This document shows, piece by piece, positions 12,898-23,509 of a stretch of 64,000 bases of DNA. Made by a program: the position numbers and the translations under genes. This DNA is from Cryptomeria japonica (taxonomy: Eukaryota; Streptophyta; Pinopsida; Cupressales; Cupressaceae). Position 1 is the stretch's first letter. Every line of letters begins with the position of its first letter. The stretch covers positions 160,144,849 through 160,208,848 of the forward strand of contig NC_081413.1 of assembly GCF_030272615.1 (NCBI RefSeq). The letters are read 5' to 3'. The notes beneath the pieces were generated by a model. That model was not told the DNA's origin. It saw nothing but the letters and a program-made list of their open reading frames with translations, and did not search any database.

Positions 12898-13174
12898 TGT
12901 CTTTCCTCTTCAAATGGAACATGAACAAGTCATATCCCCTTAATTTTGTCCAGACATCCCCTAGATGCTCATGATTATCTTCAAACTCTTCTTCCTTATA
13001 TTTTGCTTTTCTATATTTTAAACTAGAGGCAAGGCATTGGCCTAACAAGTCTTGATTTATTGCCCTGCCCTCTTTCTTTTGCCTTTTTCTCTTAGTAGTC
13101 TCACTGGAGTCTACAGGTGGGGGATTTTTTGGTTTTCTACCCCTGGAAGGCCTAGTAGTTGAAGATGATTCCAT
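12898..13174 (-). pseudogene. unknown gene, 5' part, interrupted by copia-1
   Basis: The minus-strand frame opens with an ATG at 13174 and begins with a Ser/Thr/Arg/Lys/Pro-rich segment of about 40 residues that looks disordered and basic (possibly nuclear-localising), followed by a Leu/Lys/Glu-rich part. It enters the copia-1 target site at codon 92. Past that point it would read into LTR sequence, so the last seven codons before the stop at 12875 are not native. Removing copia-1 and one target copy continues the frame at 6214. The function is not recognised; see the 3717-6215 entry. Confidence 0.6.
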
Positions 13175-13219
13175 AATGTGAAAATATGAAGTAAAAGAAG
13201 TGTTAGAAACTCACTTGAT

Positions 13220-13414
13220 TCAGGCTTGCAGAACAATTCTAGCTTTGGCTTTGAATTCTCCTTGTGATTTACCATTGAACTTTATGTCTTTGCAAATTTC
13301 ACATGATCTTTTCTCCCTCTGCAATGACTTCTTCTCTATGTTTTGAATTTCAATGCATAAATTATTGATGTGCTCACAATAGTAAATTTCACCCACTTGA
13401 GTTCCTTAATGATA
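13220..13414 (-). pseudogene. short upstream reading frame next to the split gene
   Basis: A minus-strand stretch of about 65 codons, open from 13414 and stopping at 13220, just upstream of the ATG at 13174. It contains many charged residues and a C-E-I-C pair followed by a Lys/Gly-rich tail. It has no start codon of its own. Two consecutive frames in this order recall the ORF1-ORF2 layout of the pol-less elements further along, but the sequence is too short to assign. Confidence 0.3.
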
Positions 13415-14105
13415 CACTAGCTTTGATGAGTGCTACTCATGTGAGCATTAATCCTCAATATTTATTGAAATTGTTTTAAATGTTATATCATCTTTTTTCT
13501 ATGATTTCCAACATGTCGATGACCTTTGATATACCTTCATCAAAATCCTAATTCTTATCAAAATGGGTTCTTTGTTTTTGGTTATTGATAAGATTTTCTT
13601 CTTCTATGAAACTTCATTACATTTTATCGAAACCCTAAGTCTCATCGAAACTATGGCTTTAAATTTTCTTAGCATAGTTTCACTAATACATTTGGACTAG
13701 ATTTCCGACTGAGGTTTCCGATGGAGAAGGTATATTGTGGCCAAATTTGATTTTTTTTTGAAAAAATGCCTGCATTCATTGTAATTCCGATGACAATTTG
13801 CCATTTGGTTTCGACGAAGAAGGCATTAGCAATGAGAATTTTCTTTTTTTTGAAAAAGTGCTCAAGTTCATCGTAATTCTGACAACAACGGCCATTACTT
13901 AAAAAAAGGAAGAGGGGAATTCATTTGTGCATTGCAATCCTGAGTAGGCATCCATGGTGACTTCAACCCCCAAGAAGATCAAACCTACGTCGAAGGCATT
14001 TGTGGCATTGCTTGCAATCTTGCGCAGGAGGTAGATACAAATTGCCCTAGTTTTTAATTTCATGTTGCAAAAAATATACATGTGGTGCTTAATTTCCCTA
14101 GTTTA
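13415..14105. other. non-coding, TCATCGAAA-type words
   Basis: No gene seen. Between about 13500 and 13880 it is scattered with variants of TCATCGAAA / TCCGATGA (for example 13625, 13641, 13725, 13788, 13868). The same kind of motif density appears at 30640-31760, so both may derive from one repeat family. Confidence 0.4.
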
Positions 14106-15000
14106 ATCTCGTAAAACCATAGAACTGTGATTGAGGAGTGAGCGTTCAATTTTGTAGCAGCAATCCCTTCCTCCCATATACGCACGTGTTGATTGTTCAC
14201 ATGAGATCACATCTCTTTGCGGCATTGTATCAAACAATTCACTAGCCTTGTCCATGTTTCCACATTTTGCATTCATGTCAAGCAGGGCATTTGCAAGTAC
14301 AACACCTAACAAAATTCCTCTATCCATTACGCTTTGATGGATGTCCATACCCTGTTCCAAAGCTCCCATTTTTGCATAGGCAGGGAGGATGTTGACAAAG
14401 GTTGTGGAATTTGGATTTATGCCTTCCAATTTCATTTGCTTGAAAGTATCTAAAGCCTTTTTGACAAATCCATTTTGTGTATATCCAACAATCGTTGCAG
14501 TCCACGAGACAACATTTCTTTCAGGCATTCTATCAAATAGTTCACATGCCTTGTCTATGCTTCCACATTTTGCATACATGTCTACCAGGGCAGTTGCAAC
14601 TACAACATTTGACAAAATTCCTCTATCCTTTATGCTTCGATGAATGTCCATACCCTATTCCAAATCTCCCATTTTGGCATAGGCAGGGAGGATAGTAGCA
14701 ATGGTCGTGGAATTTGGCTTTACACTTGTCAATTGCATTTGCTTGAAAGTTTCTAAAGCCTTCTCAACAAATCCATTTTGTTCATATCCAACAATCATTG
14801 CAGTCCAGGAAACCACATTTCTTTGAGGCAATCTGTCAAACAGTTCCCGTGCCTTGTCTATGCTTCCACATTTTGCATACATGCTAACAGAGCAGTTGCA
14901 ACTACATCTGACAAAATTCCTCTATATTTTATGCTTTGATGGATGTCCATACCCTGTTCCAAAGCTCCCATTTTGGCATAGGCTGGGACTATGCTGGCAA
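14106..15000 (-). pseudogene. PLS-type pentatricopeptide repeat (PPR) protein fragment
   Basis: Minus-strand reading gives successive PPR units of the plant PLS class, with the hallmark strings V-D-M-Y-A-K-C-G, E-L-F-D-R-M-P-E-R-N-V-V-S-W-T and I-H-R-S-I. About three repeat sets are visible (around 14885-15000, 14655-14882 and 14103-14651). Such proteins bind organelle RNA in mitochondria or plastids. This copy has no start codon, no targeting sequence and no E/DYW tail. A TAG interrupts it at about 14654 and a frameshift occurs near 14885. The C-terminal end at 14106-14200 no longer matches a PPR unit. It is a fragment of a dead gene copy rather than a working gene. Confidence 0.85.
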
Positions 15001-16249
15001 AAGTAACTAAAGAAATGCAATGATCAGCTCCGAAGACATCAAACCACTACTAACAAAACTGAGAGTCTAAAATATGATAGGGAATAGTGTGAGTTGTCCT
15101 GAAATAAAATATTTTATTTTCAATTTCAACTAAAACATAATTACTTAGCCATTTAATGTTATTAATAAGTGTTTAATTTATGAAAGAGATAAATGGTTGG
15201 CCACAAGTACATGAGTTACTAAATGCACACAAATAAGTGAATTTGATATTCAAAACTATCTACAATGAATTCAATTCTTGTCCATTAGTCATTTATGTTT
15301 GCAATAAGCATCTTTTTTTGTTTTTCTTAATCTTTATTCATAGTTATGTGCATATTTCACATTCTATAACTAGGATATCAATTTCTATGGCTGAACACTA
15401 GCATGTTGTTTGTGTTGTGGTATAGATGCATGGAAACATAATTATGGGATTGTTATATTATAGAGATCATAAATCTAGATATCACATATTAGTTCTAGCT
15501 CTTCTTGGATTGAGTCTAAAGTTGACATATAGTCATAAAGCTAGTATTAGTAGATCTATCCATTTCTAGTAAAGACAATTGAGAAAGTCATTTTGATCTT
15601 GAGAGTTTCTTATCTATTTACCTATTGATCATTATTAAACCATAATATTTAGGTCTATTTATCTCTCTTGGAAAACCTCTGTAAGTGTCCTAGATTGTCC
15701 CTACTACTCACTCTTCAATGAAATAGTGGAGTTCTAAAGATTTGTTGCACAAGATGGTGTTGAACGTATCAACAAGGCTAGCATGGAAGGCATGTTCAAG
15801 CTTCCACTTGTACAACTTACAACAAATGATTTCTTGAGAGAAGAAATTCTTGAAATAGGGATACAATCGAAAGACAAGTAAGTACATACAAACCTCCTCA
15901 GTTGAAAGTAAAATCTGTGTATAAAAAGAGTACATTGAATCCCAATCCATAAACACAATAGAGATACTGATGGAGACTTAATTGGATGTAGCATGTAGTA
16001 CCAAAGTTGTTAGAGTATGCTAAGCTAGTACATAATGTTTCCTAAAGCCACATTAGTATTTTACTTAGATCATTATCTACCAAAACTAACTATAGTAATC
16101 CTTTTGAGGATTCATTTCATGGTGCTAGATCTTCATTTAGTTCCACTTCTTATTGGAGAAAAGAACAGTTATTTCTTGAAGTAGATGAATATCCCATCAA
16201 TAAAGGACAAGACCCTTTCTAGAATATAACAAATTCTACTCCAACAAAA
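15001..16249. other. non-coding
   Basis: No recognisable gene. A plus-strand island at about 15718-15880 reads for about 50 codons with coding-like composition (one early stop) and then decays; I cannot assign it. The rest is AT-rich intergenic DNA. Confidence 0.4.
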
Positions 16250-16500
16250 GATCATGGGGGTTTCACTAGAGATATTGAATAAGAGATAGACTTCTACTAC
16301 TGCATTAAAAGCATTGGCATGTTCTTCATTTATTGATGTAAACTCTTTGTGACGCCACCACAACCAACAAAGGTGTAAAAAGTTGTTTGCAATGCATGGA
16401 TTTTTAGGATTGTCCTTTGAGAAAACAAAATTAAAGTATGGAAGCAGGATCTGCCAACTCCTGAGGGAATCTTGATGAAAAATAACTATAAAATATTTGG
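16250..16500 (-). pseudogene. inverted partial CWC22 copy
   Basis: On the minus strand, about 16430 down to 16395 reads S-K-D-N-P-K-N-P, followed after a frame change by N-F-F-T and, near 16300, M-K-N-M-P-M-L-L-M-Q. These match in order the MA3-region end of the CWC22 pseudogene on the opposite strand at 18085-18210 (P-K-D-N-P-K-N, N-F-F-T, L-K-N-I-P-R-L). It is degenerate, with frameshifts and a stop, and represents only the C-terminal third. Its outer limits are uncertain. Confidence 0.55.
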
Positions 16501-16565
16501 GCGAGATTATATACAAAAACTCATGCTTCCTGATGGGTTTATGTACAACTATAAGCATGAATTAA

Positions 16566-18486
16566 GTGGTAAAGGGGCTTCTAGAAACAAGAGGGACAGA
16601 GAGGTAGTGGAAGTGAAAACTTCTGGTGTTGTGTCTGCTCCATATTAGAATGGGAATGGTGAAGGTTTTGTAAAGGAGCTGAGAAGGGTGTTGGAAGAAG
16701 TGGGGGTGTTTATATTCCCCCATTTAAGCTGGCTCAAATGATGAAAGATGTGGAAGACAAGAGCAGTTTGGAATACCAACGCATGACATGGGATGCCCTT
16801 CGAAAGAGTATCAATGGGTTAGTAAACAAGGTAAATGGATCTAACATCAAGAACATCATTCCAGAGTTGTTTGCAAAGAATCTCATCTATGGGAGGGATC
16901 TATTTTGTAGGTCTTGTATGAAATCCCAAATGGCATCCCCTGGATCTACAGATGTTTTTGCTGCATTGGTTGCTATGGTAAATAAAAAATTTCCTGAAGT
17001 TGGCAGTCTGCTTTTGCGAAGAATTATTTTGCAGCTTAAGAGGGCATACAAACGCAATGACAAGCATATGTTGATAGCAGCAGCCAAATTCATAGCTCAT
17101 TTAGTGAATCAACAAGTTGCACATGAGATCATTGCCTTGGAACTTCTCACCCTTTTACTAGAGAACCCCATAGATGATAGTGTAGAGGTTGTTATTGGGT
17201 TTGTGAAAGAATGTGGTTCTTTGTTGCAAGACCTTTCACCCAAAGGTCTCTATGGGATTTTTGAAAGATTTAGAGGTATTCTCCATGAGGGGGAAATTGA
17301 CAAATGAGTAAAGTTTCATATTGAAGGCCTTTTTGTAATTCGCAAAGCTAAGTTCGAGGGTCATCAAGCTGTGCATTCAAATCATTTAACACATGAAGTT
17401 TTCCTAGAAGATGAACTTGATTAAGAAGCTAGTTTGGATGTTTTCAAGCCAGATCCTGATTTATTAGAGCATGAGGCAACCTATGAAAAACTGAAGAAAG
17501 ATATCCTTGGAGATGCTTCTTTAGATGAAGTAGAAGGGGAGAATGATTCAGGTGATGATTCAGATGATGATGATGATGATGAAGAGGAAGGTGAGGAAGC
17601 ACTAAGAATATAGGATGAGACAGAGACAAACTCAGTCAATTTAAGATGTACAATTTATTTGACAATCATGTCAAGTGTTGATTTAGAGGAAGCTGGTCAT
17701 AAGCTACTAAAGATCAAGCTTGAACCTGGTCAAGAGAGAACATACCTTCATTATTATGGTCTTCTTGGGAAAATATTTTATATGATCAATAAAATTTATG
17801 AGGAATTTTTTGATAAGTGTTTTGTACAACAGTATTCTATGATACACAGACTGGAAACAAATAAACTGTGTAATGTTGCAAAGTTTTTTGCCCACTTACT
17901 TGGCACAGATGCTCTTCCATGGAATTGTCTTGCTTATATACATGTGACCGAGGAAGATACTACTTCCTCTTCCCATATTTTTATAAAGATTCTCTTGCAA
18001 GAGCTGGTAGAGCAGCTTGGTATATTGTTGCTTAATGAAAGGTTGAATGATCCAATAATGCAGGAGTCTTTTGATTCAATTTCTCCAAAGGACAATCCCA
18101 AAAATTCATGTTTTTCTATCAATTTCTTTACTTCTATTGGTCTTGGTGGTATCACTGAGAGTTTACGTGAGTATTTGAAGAATATTCCAAGGCTTGTAAT
18201 CGAGCAGCAAAAGTCTATTCCTGAGTCAGATGAATCTACCTCTAATGATGATTCTTCTAGTTCATCAGGTTTGTCAGATTTTGATACATCAGACTCAGAT
18301 TCTGAGAGTGAAACTGACAGTGAGAGCAGTAAGGAGTCACCAAGAAAGAAAAATAATTCAAAGCATGACAATGAGTATGAAAAAACAAGAAGAAAGAAAA
18401 GGGCAAGGGCATCTGACTCGAAGGATGGAAGTGATAGTGAAAAATTAGAAGGAAAAAGAAAAGGAATTAAAAATCTTTCTAGTTAG
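16566..18486 (+). pseudogene. CWC22: CWC22 pre-mRNA-splicing factor, processed pseudogene
   Basis: A continuous, intron-less copy of plant CWC22, the spliceosome protein that escorts the exon-junction helicase eIF4A3. From 16738 it reads the MIF4G region (E-Y-Q-R-M-T-W-D-A-L-R-K-S, C-R-S-C-M-K-S-Q-M-A-S-P-G, L-V-N-Q-Q-V-A-H-E). An acidic D/E linker follows at about 17540-17600, then the MA3 region (S-S-V-D-L-E-E-A-G-H-K-L-L-K, F-F-A-H-L-L-G-T-D-A-L-P-W) and a Ser/Asp/Lys-rich tail ending at 18486. Defects: a stop and a frameshift before 16738, stops at 17305, 17422 and 17611, and loss of about a dozen residues after G-Q-E near 17735. Absence of introns across the whole span, in a gene known to be intron-containing, points to reverse-transcribed mRNA. 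No clear poly(A) tail is left. Confidence 0.88.
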
Positions 18487-18962
18487 TTATTCAAGGCTCC
18501 AGTAGACACTATTTTCCTAGACTGTGACAAACAAAAGAATCACTCCCAAGTGCTTTGGTTTTATAACATATGATTATAAGATGCTACAATGTTGTCTTAT
18601 GTATTTTAATAGCCACGGGTTTTAGAGTTCTGTACTTGATAGGTAATGGATAAACAGTGTTAGGAGGAGAAAATATTGAAGGCCAAGTGAAGATTGTGAT
18701 AATACTAGATCAATGAATCTTCTTATTTATTGAGTATTTCTTATTTTCCATGTTGTGTGATGTACTATAAGCAAACTAGAAATCTAAATTCAATAAGATT
18801 CTTTGTTCAATGATGATAATTTCTATTTTCAAGTAATTTGATGATGATAATTTCTATTTTCAAGTAATTTGATTCGGTATATTATACTGAAACTTGATTT
18901 CATAACTAACATTTCAACTTCTATATAACTAGTTCTATAGCCCAATTTTTTGTCTGTGAAGA
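18487..18962. other. non-coding spacer with a short tandem repeat
   Basis: 3' flank of the CWC22 copy. No gene. At 18810-18872 a 31-bp unit (ATGATGATAATTTCTATTTT...) is repeated twice in tandem almost perfectly. Confidence 0.5.
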
Positions 18963-21571
18963 ATGACCATGTTCGACAATATCAACAAACAACAAAATAA
19001 GGAGACAATTGCTAGATTATTGTCTAACTTGAAAAGAAAAGGTGATGGAAAATGTTATTGTCCATGCAAAATTTGTAAGGGGTTAAAGACTAGAAGACTT
19101 CTAATCAAAACAACGAAGAAACATTGTAGGCTGCATGGTCACATTGAAGGTGGACATGATTATCATCCATTGGTAAGTTTTTTATTATATCGTTTTGACA
19201 ATTTATATACATAATAAATCACATGATGATGAGATCATGATCATAGTTTATTTATGTTTATCAATTTTATATAGGTCGAGCACCCCAAAGCACATGGTAT
19301 GGATCAACACAACCCTAAGAATATGGTTTTCGAAGTGGACAAATATGGAGGTGTGAATATCAAAGCTGAAGATAATGATCCCATGGAAGATGACGATCAT
19401 GAGCCAGAAAACATAATTGAAGATGATGGTACAAATACATTGATCCATGACTCATTTAGTACTTGCGCAACTGATCATGATGATGAAGATGAACTTGATA
19501 TTGTTCATGATGTCCCTCTACTTGAGAAGGCATCTGAGGCCCTTTATGAAGGCTCGCAGGCAACTCTTCTCTGAATTGTATTGTTGTTGGTGAACTTGAA
19601 GGTTATGAATGGTTATCCAACATAACAATGTCACATATGTTAAGATATAAATATTGCAGTAAAATGGTCATAATAATTATGTAATGTTTTTGTTCATTCG
19701 ATTAGGTAAGTACCAAGTTAAAGATATGAATGTATATATCAAGCCCCTTATTGACGAGTTGCTGGAGTTATGGAATGGTGTCACTATGTATGATGTATGT
19801 AGACCAATAGGAAAAAGACAATTTCAATTCCATGCGATGCTTCTATGGACAATACATGATGCCCCGAGGCTAACACATTTTTGTGGTATGTTATAGTGTT
19901 TAAGTTGTGCATGAACATTATAATTCAAAAAATTATCATATTTAATCCAATTATACATTATCTTGTAGGTCTTCAAACAAAGGGAAAATTTGCATGTCCT
20001 GTTTGTGGTCCAAAGATGAAATCTCATCATTCAAAAAGTTTAGGAAAGTAGGTGTTTGATGAGTACAGGCAGTTTCTCCACAAAAATCATAAGTATCAAA
20101 ATACTGAAAAACATCTTTTCAATGGGAAAGAGGAGAATACATCAAAGCCATGAAGAATGACACCTCACCTGTGGAAGTTGGAATATAATAGAATTAATCA
20201 TCAAGGTAATGCCATTCCATCTATTGGTTTGTCATAAAACATCTTTTCTATTTTGTTTTGTTTACTGATGATGTGATTGATGATCATGAAGGTCGTGAAG
20301 GAATAAATGACCACCTTCCTAAGGGACTAAAAAGTTGTCCCCGATAATTTAGTAGGTTGCCCTACTACGAGCAGTTACAAATTGTTCATTTGTTTGATAG
20401 TATGCATATTGGAAAGAATATAACAGAGATAGTATGGAAAATATTGGATGGAAGGCGTGACAAAGAAAAAATTGTCAAAATATGTAGTGACATTCAGGAT
20501 TCCAATCATGCAATGATAAATGTCAGTCAATCAAATAGCCATGGAGACCAGATTAATATAAGTGAGCTTCCTTGGTTATTAACGGACCAACAAAGAAATG
20601 CTATAAAAGAAGTCATACGAAAAATTCGATTTCCCACAAGATTTGCTGGGAACATAAACAATCTCATATCAAAGAAAAGTGAATTTGGGCTAGGGATGAA
20701 AACGCATGATTGGCATACCTTCATTAAGTTAATTGATGCTCTTGTGTTTTTAGTATGTATTTAAGTACTGCGTGTATGTGTACTTTTCATTATGTTACAA
20801 AAAAAATGAAAAGATAATTTTATAATTGTTGTAGTACGTTCTACCTCTATCTCTCCCAGATGACTTCGACAATAATGTCAAGCAAGTCATATATGATCTT
20901 GGAAAATACATGAGGTAAGTAGTGATTCCAATGTTATGCAAAGGGAAATTGATTTAGCATATGGTTTAAGAGATAAAAAGGTACATATAAATTTATTAAT
21001 CACCCATATGTTTATCAACTCACAATGCAATAAATTTTACATGTTTGACATATCGCAGGTCAAACACCACAACGCGATGTGCTACAATGGTCATAAATTT
21101 CACATAAAAAAGTTGGATGACATGAAGAAAACTTGTGTTTCTAGCATCACTGCAGTCTTTGAGGTGACAAATATTTCATCGAGAAATGACATACATCCTC
21201 AACAGTCTCAAAATCAATACTATGGCATTTTGGATGATATACTTGAGTGTGACTTTAATTCCTTCAAATTAGTTTTGTTCGTCGTCAAATGGTACAGGCT
21301 ATGATTGAATAAAAATGATCTTGATAGAACTATTATTCAACATGATAATGGTTTTATAATGCTAAATACAAGGTCATCTGAAGCAGTTGGGGATGAGCCA
21401 TATGTTCTTCCAAGCCAATGTGAGCAAGTATTTTACTCAGAGGTTCCACATAAACTGGGTTGGTCATTTGTTCTTAGACATGATCCAAGAGGAAGGCCGA
21501 TAAAGTATAATGTGATGGAAGAAGAAGATACCGAAGAAGTAGAAGATGAAGTGGATGATGATCACAATTGA
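18963..21571 (+). pseudogene. Tnp2-type CACTA transposase, broken
   Basis: Exon 1 (18963-19172) encodes the N-terminal transposase-associated region with a Cys/His cluster (C-Y-C-P-C-K-I-C, then H-C-R-L-H-G-H). An intron with GTAAG...ATAG borders (19173-19274) leads to an acidic exon to about 19574. A further exon (19705-19885) reads V-Y-I-K-P-L-I-D-E-L-L-E-L-W, and after an intron at about 19886-19968 comes T-K-G-K-F-A-C-P-V-C; this is the Tnp2 core that cuts and joins transposon ends. More of the core is at 20357-20764. The C-terminal domain seen in such transposases is at about 21058-21571 (N-G-F-I-M-L-N-T, then F-Y-S-E-V-P) with an acidic end. Stops at about 20050, 20151, 20346 and 21302 and other frame changes show it is dead. 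Confidence 0.8.
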
Positions 21572-21598
21572 TAGTTTCTTAATGACGACGACAACGAC

Positions 21599-21793
21599 AA
21601 AGAAGAAGAAGAAGAAGAAGAAGAAGAAGAAGAAGAAGAAGAAGAAGAAGAAGATGATGATGATGATGATGATGGTGATGGTGATGGTGATGGTGATGGT
21701 GATGGTGATGGTGATGGTGATGGTGATGGTGATGATGGTGATGATGATGGCGAAGATGTTGATGATGATGATGATGATGATGACGACGATGAC

Positions 21794-21878
<85 letters not shown>

Positions 21879-21888
21879 GTGATGATGA
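21599..21888 (+). repeat. compound trinucleotide microsatellite (AGA)n-(ATG)n-(GGTGAT)n
   Basis: About 55 bp of AGA/GAA repeats (21599-21653) is followed by about 230 bp of ATG/GAT repeats with an internal block of GGTGAT hexamers (about 21673-21733). It sits just after the acidic C-terminus of the transposase copy, where Glu and Asp codons already predominate, and probably grew from those codons. Reading frames through it encode only homopolymers and are artefacts. Confidence 0.95.
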
Positions 21889-23509
21889 CATTGATGTTCA
21901 TGATGATGAAAAATGAAATGTATGAGGTATGTGATTAGTATATTATCTATTTAATATTGACTTCTTGATAGAATTTTTTTTACATAATTAATTCATTATG
22001 TTTTGAATTCTAATGCCATTACATAATTAATTCATGATGCACCCTTTAATATGGAGATGGAGATAGGGAGAGTGACTATTTATGTGACAATTTTTAAACT
22101 ATGTTTATTTATGGAAATTGGATTGTTTATTAGCTATGTGATGGATGTTGATTTAAAATACATATGTGATGGATCACATGTTTATGATGATGCATGTGAC
22201 ATTTTTTGAACTTTGTGTTTATTTATAGAATGTGGATTGTCTATTACCTATGTGATGGATGGTGATTTATGATACATATGTGATGGATTACATGTTTATG
22301 ATGACACATGATATGTGATGCTAATTGTGATGCTCAATTACATATATGACGACACATCATGTGATGCTTCTGATGCTTATGATACGTATCTATTTATTGT
22401 TTATCAACTTACAAATGTAGTAATGCTTATGATACTCAATTGATGGTGTTGATTTTAGGTATAGTCCTTGTGTGATTCTATCACCCTTGGTGGGAACAGG
22501 TCATTGACTACAGACATCATCAACCATTTAGTTGAGGATCCTGCATAGTCTACATAAAGTAAAGGTAAGGAATTAAAAAATTTACAATGATTTTGATGAC
22601 AACATCTTTTTATTATTTAATACTCTTTTTGTCTACAAAGTTCATGCTATTCATGTTGTGTACTATGTAATTTTTAGCTAACATAAGATAATTGAATTAC
22701 ATTGTACAAGACCCTAAACCCCTTTGACGAGGATCTTGCACAGTCTCATGGATGGACAGGTATAACTAGTCAATACACCCTATAGAAATAGTTCTTTTTT
22801 TTTAAATTACTTGGAAAAAAAATTTCCTCGGTTTTTCAAACCTCGACATTAGTAGCAAATCTAATACAATTATCGACACTTGAGGCCCCGGTTGGACTTA
22901 TTCCAATTTTCATCCCAAAATCAACTATAGGGCTGACTTCTTCATCAACATTACCCTCATTTGCAAAATTTCTCTCTCATTACCTATTAACTCTCTCATT
23001 TCATGGAGTGTAGGTACCCCCAAATAGGTATTTGTCAGATTTGTCTTCGTTGAGTGAGGAAAATGTAGTAATAGAAAATGAAAGTGACACATGTAGTAGG
23101 TCTACAATAGAGATACAAATTAAAAGGTGCACCCATTGTTTCTATAGATGTTTGATGAGATACAAGAGAGGGTGGAATTATTGCTTCGGACAACAAAAAA
23201 CTTGCAAGTAAGCAGTAATGAAAGCTTTAATTATAACAAAAGTTCAATAATGGTTTATATTTTATTATCTTTTATGTCATTAACTAAAATATGTACGTAT
23301 TGTTTTTACAACGATTTATCCGCCCTCATCAAAGTCCTTCCAATGATTAGGGTGTTGTAGGATTTTTCAGGTGATGATGATTTTCTTGTATTATCACTTG
23401 CTTGGCTTATCACTCTGAGTACCCAAAACACATCATACTTGATACTATCAATTTTCAAAATAAAGGTTCATCCTTTTTACAATTCTTGCACTTTTCATAT
23501 ATTTAATGT
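21889..23509. other. CACTA internal spacer
   Basis: No confident exon. It contains a tandem repeat at 22082-22310 (separate entry). Two blocks at 22648-22680 and 22677-22735 reappear at 33960-33990 and 34049-34105. A short frame at 23148-23360 may be a remnant of the second transposon gene, but this is uncertain. Confidence 0.4.
22082..22310 (+). repeat. two-unit tandem repeat, period about 113 bp
   Basis: Each unit starts GTGACA.TTTTT.AACT, passes through TTTATTTAT.GAA and GTGATGGAT.GTGATTTA, and ends with ACATGTTTATGATGA. The units begin at 22083 and 22196 and differ by scattered substitutions. Confidence 0.75.

Noticed and set aside
14389-14695. Plus-strand frames of 72-84 codons
   Set aside because: Antisense to the PPR repeats; the minus strand carries the recognisable motifs.
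17540-17600. GAT-repeat tract resembling a microsatellite
   Set aside because: It is the natural acidic linker of CWC22, not an independent repeat.
21464-21938. Long open frames of poly-Ile, poly-Met and poly-Ser on both strands
   Set aside because: They are translations of the trinucleotide microsatellite and carry no protein information.
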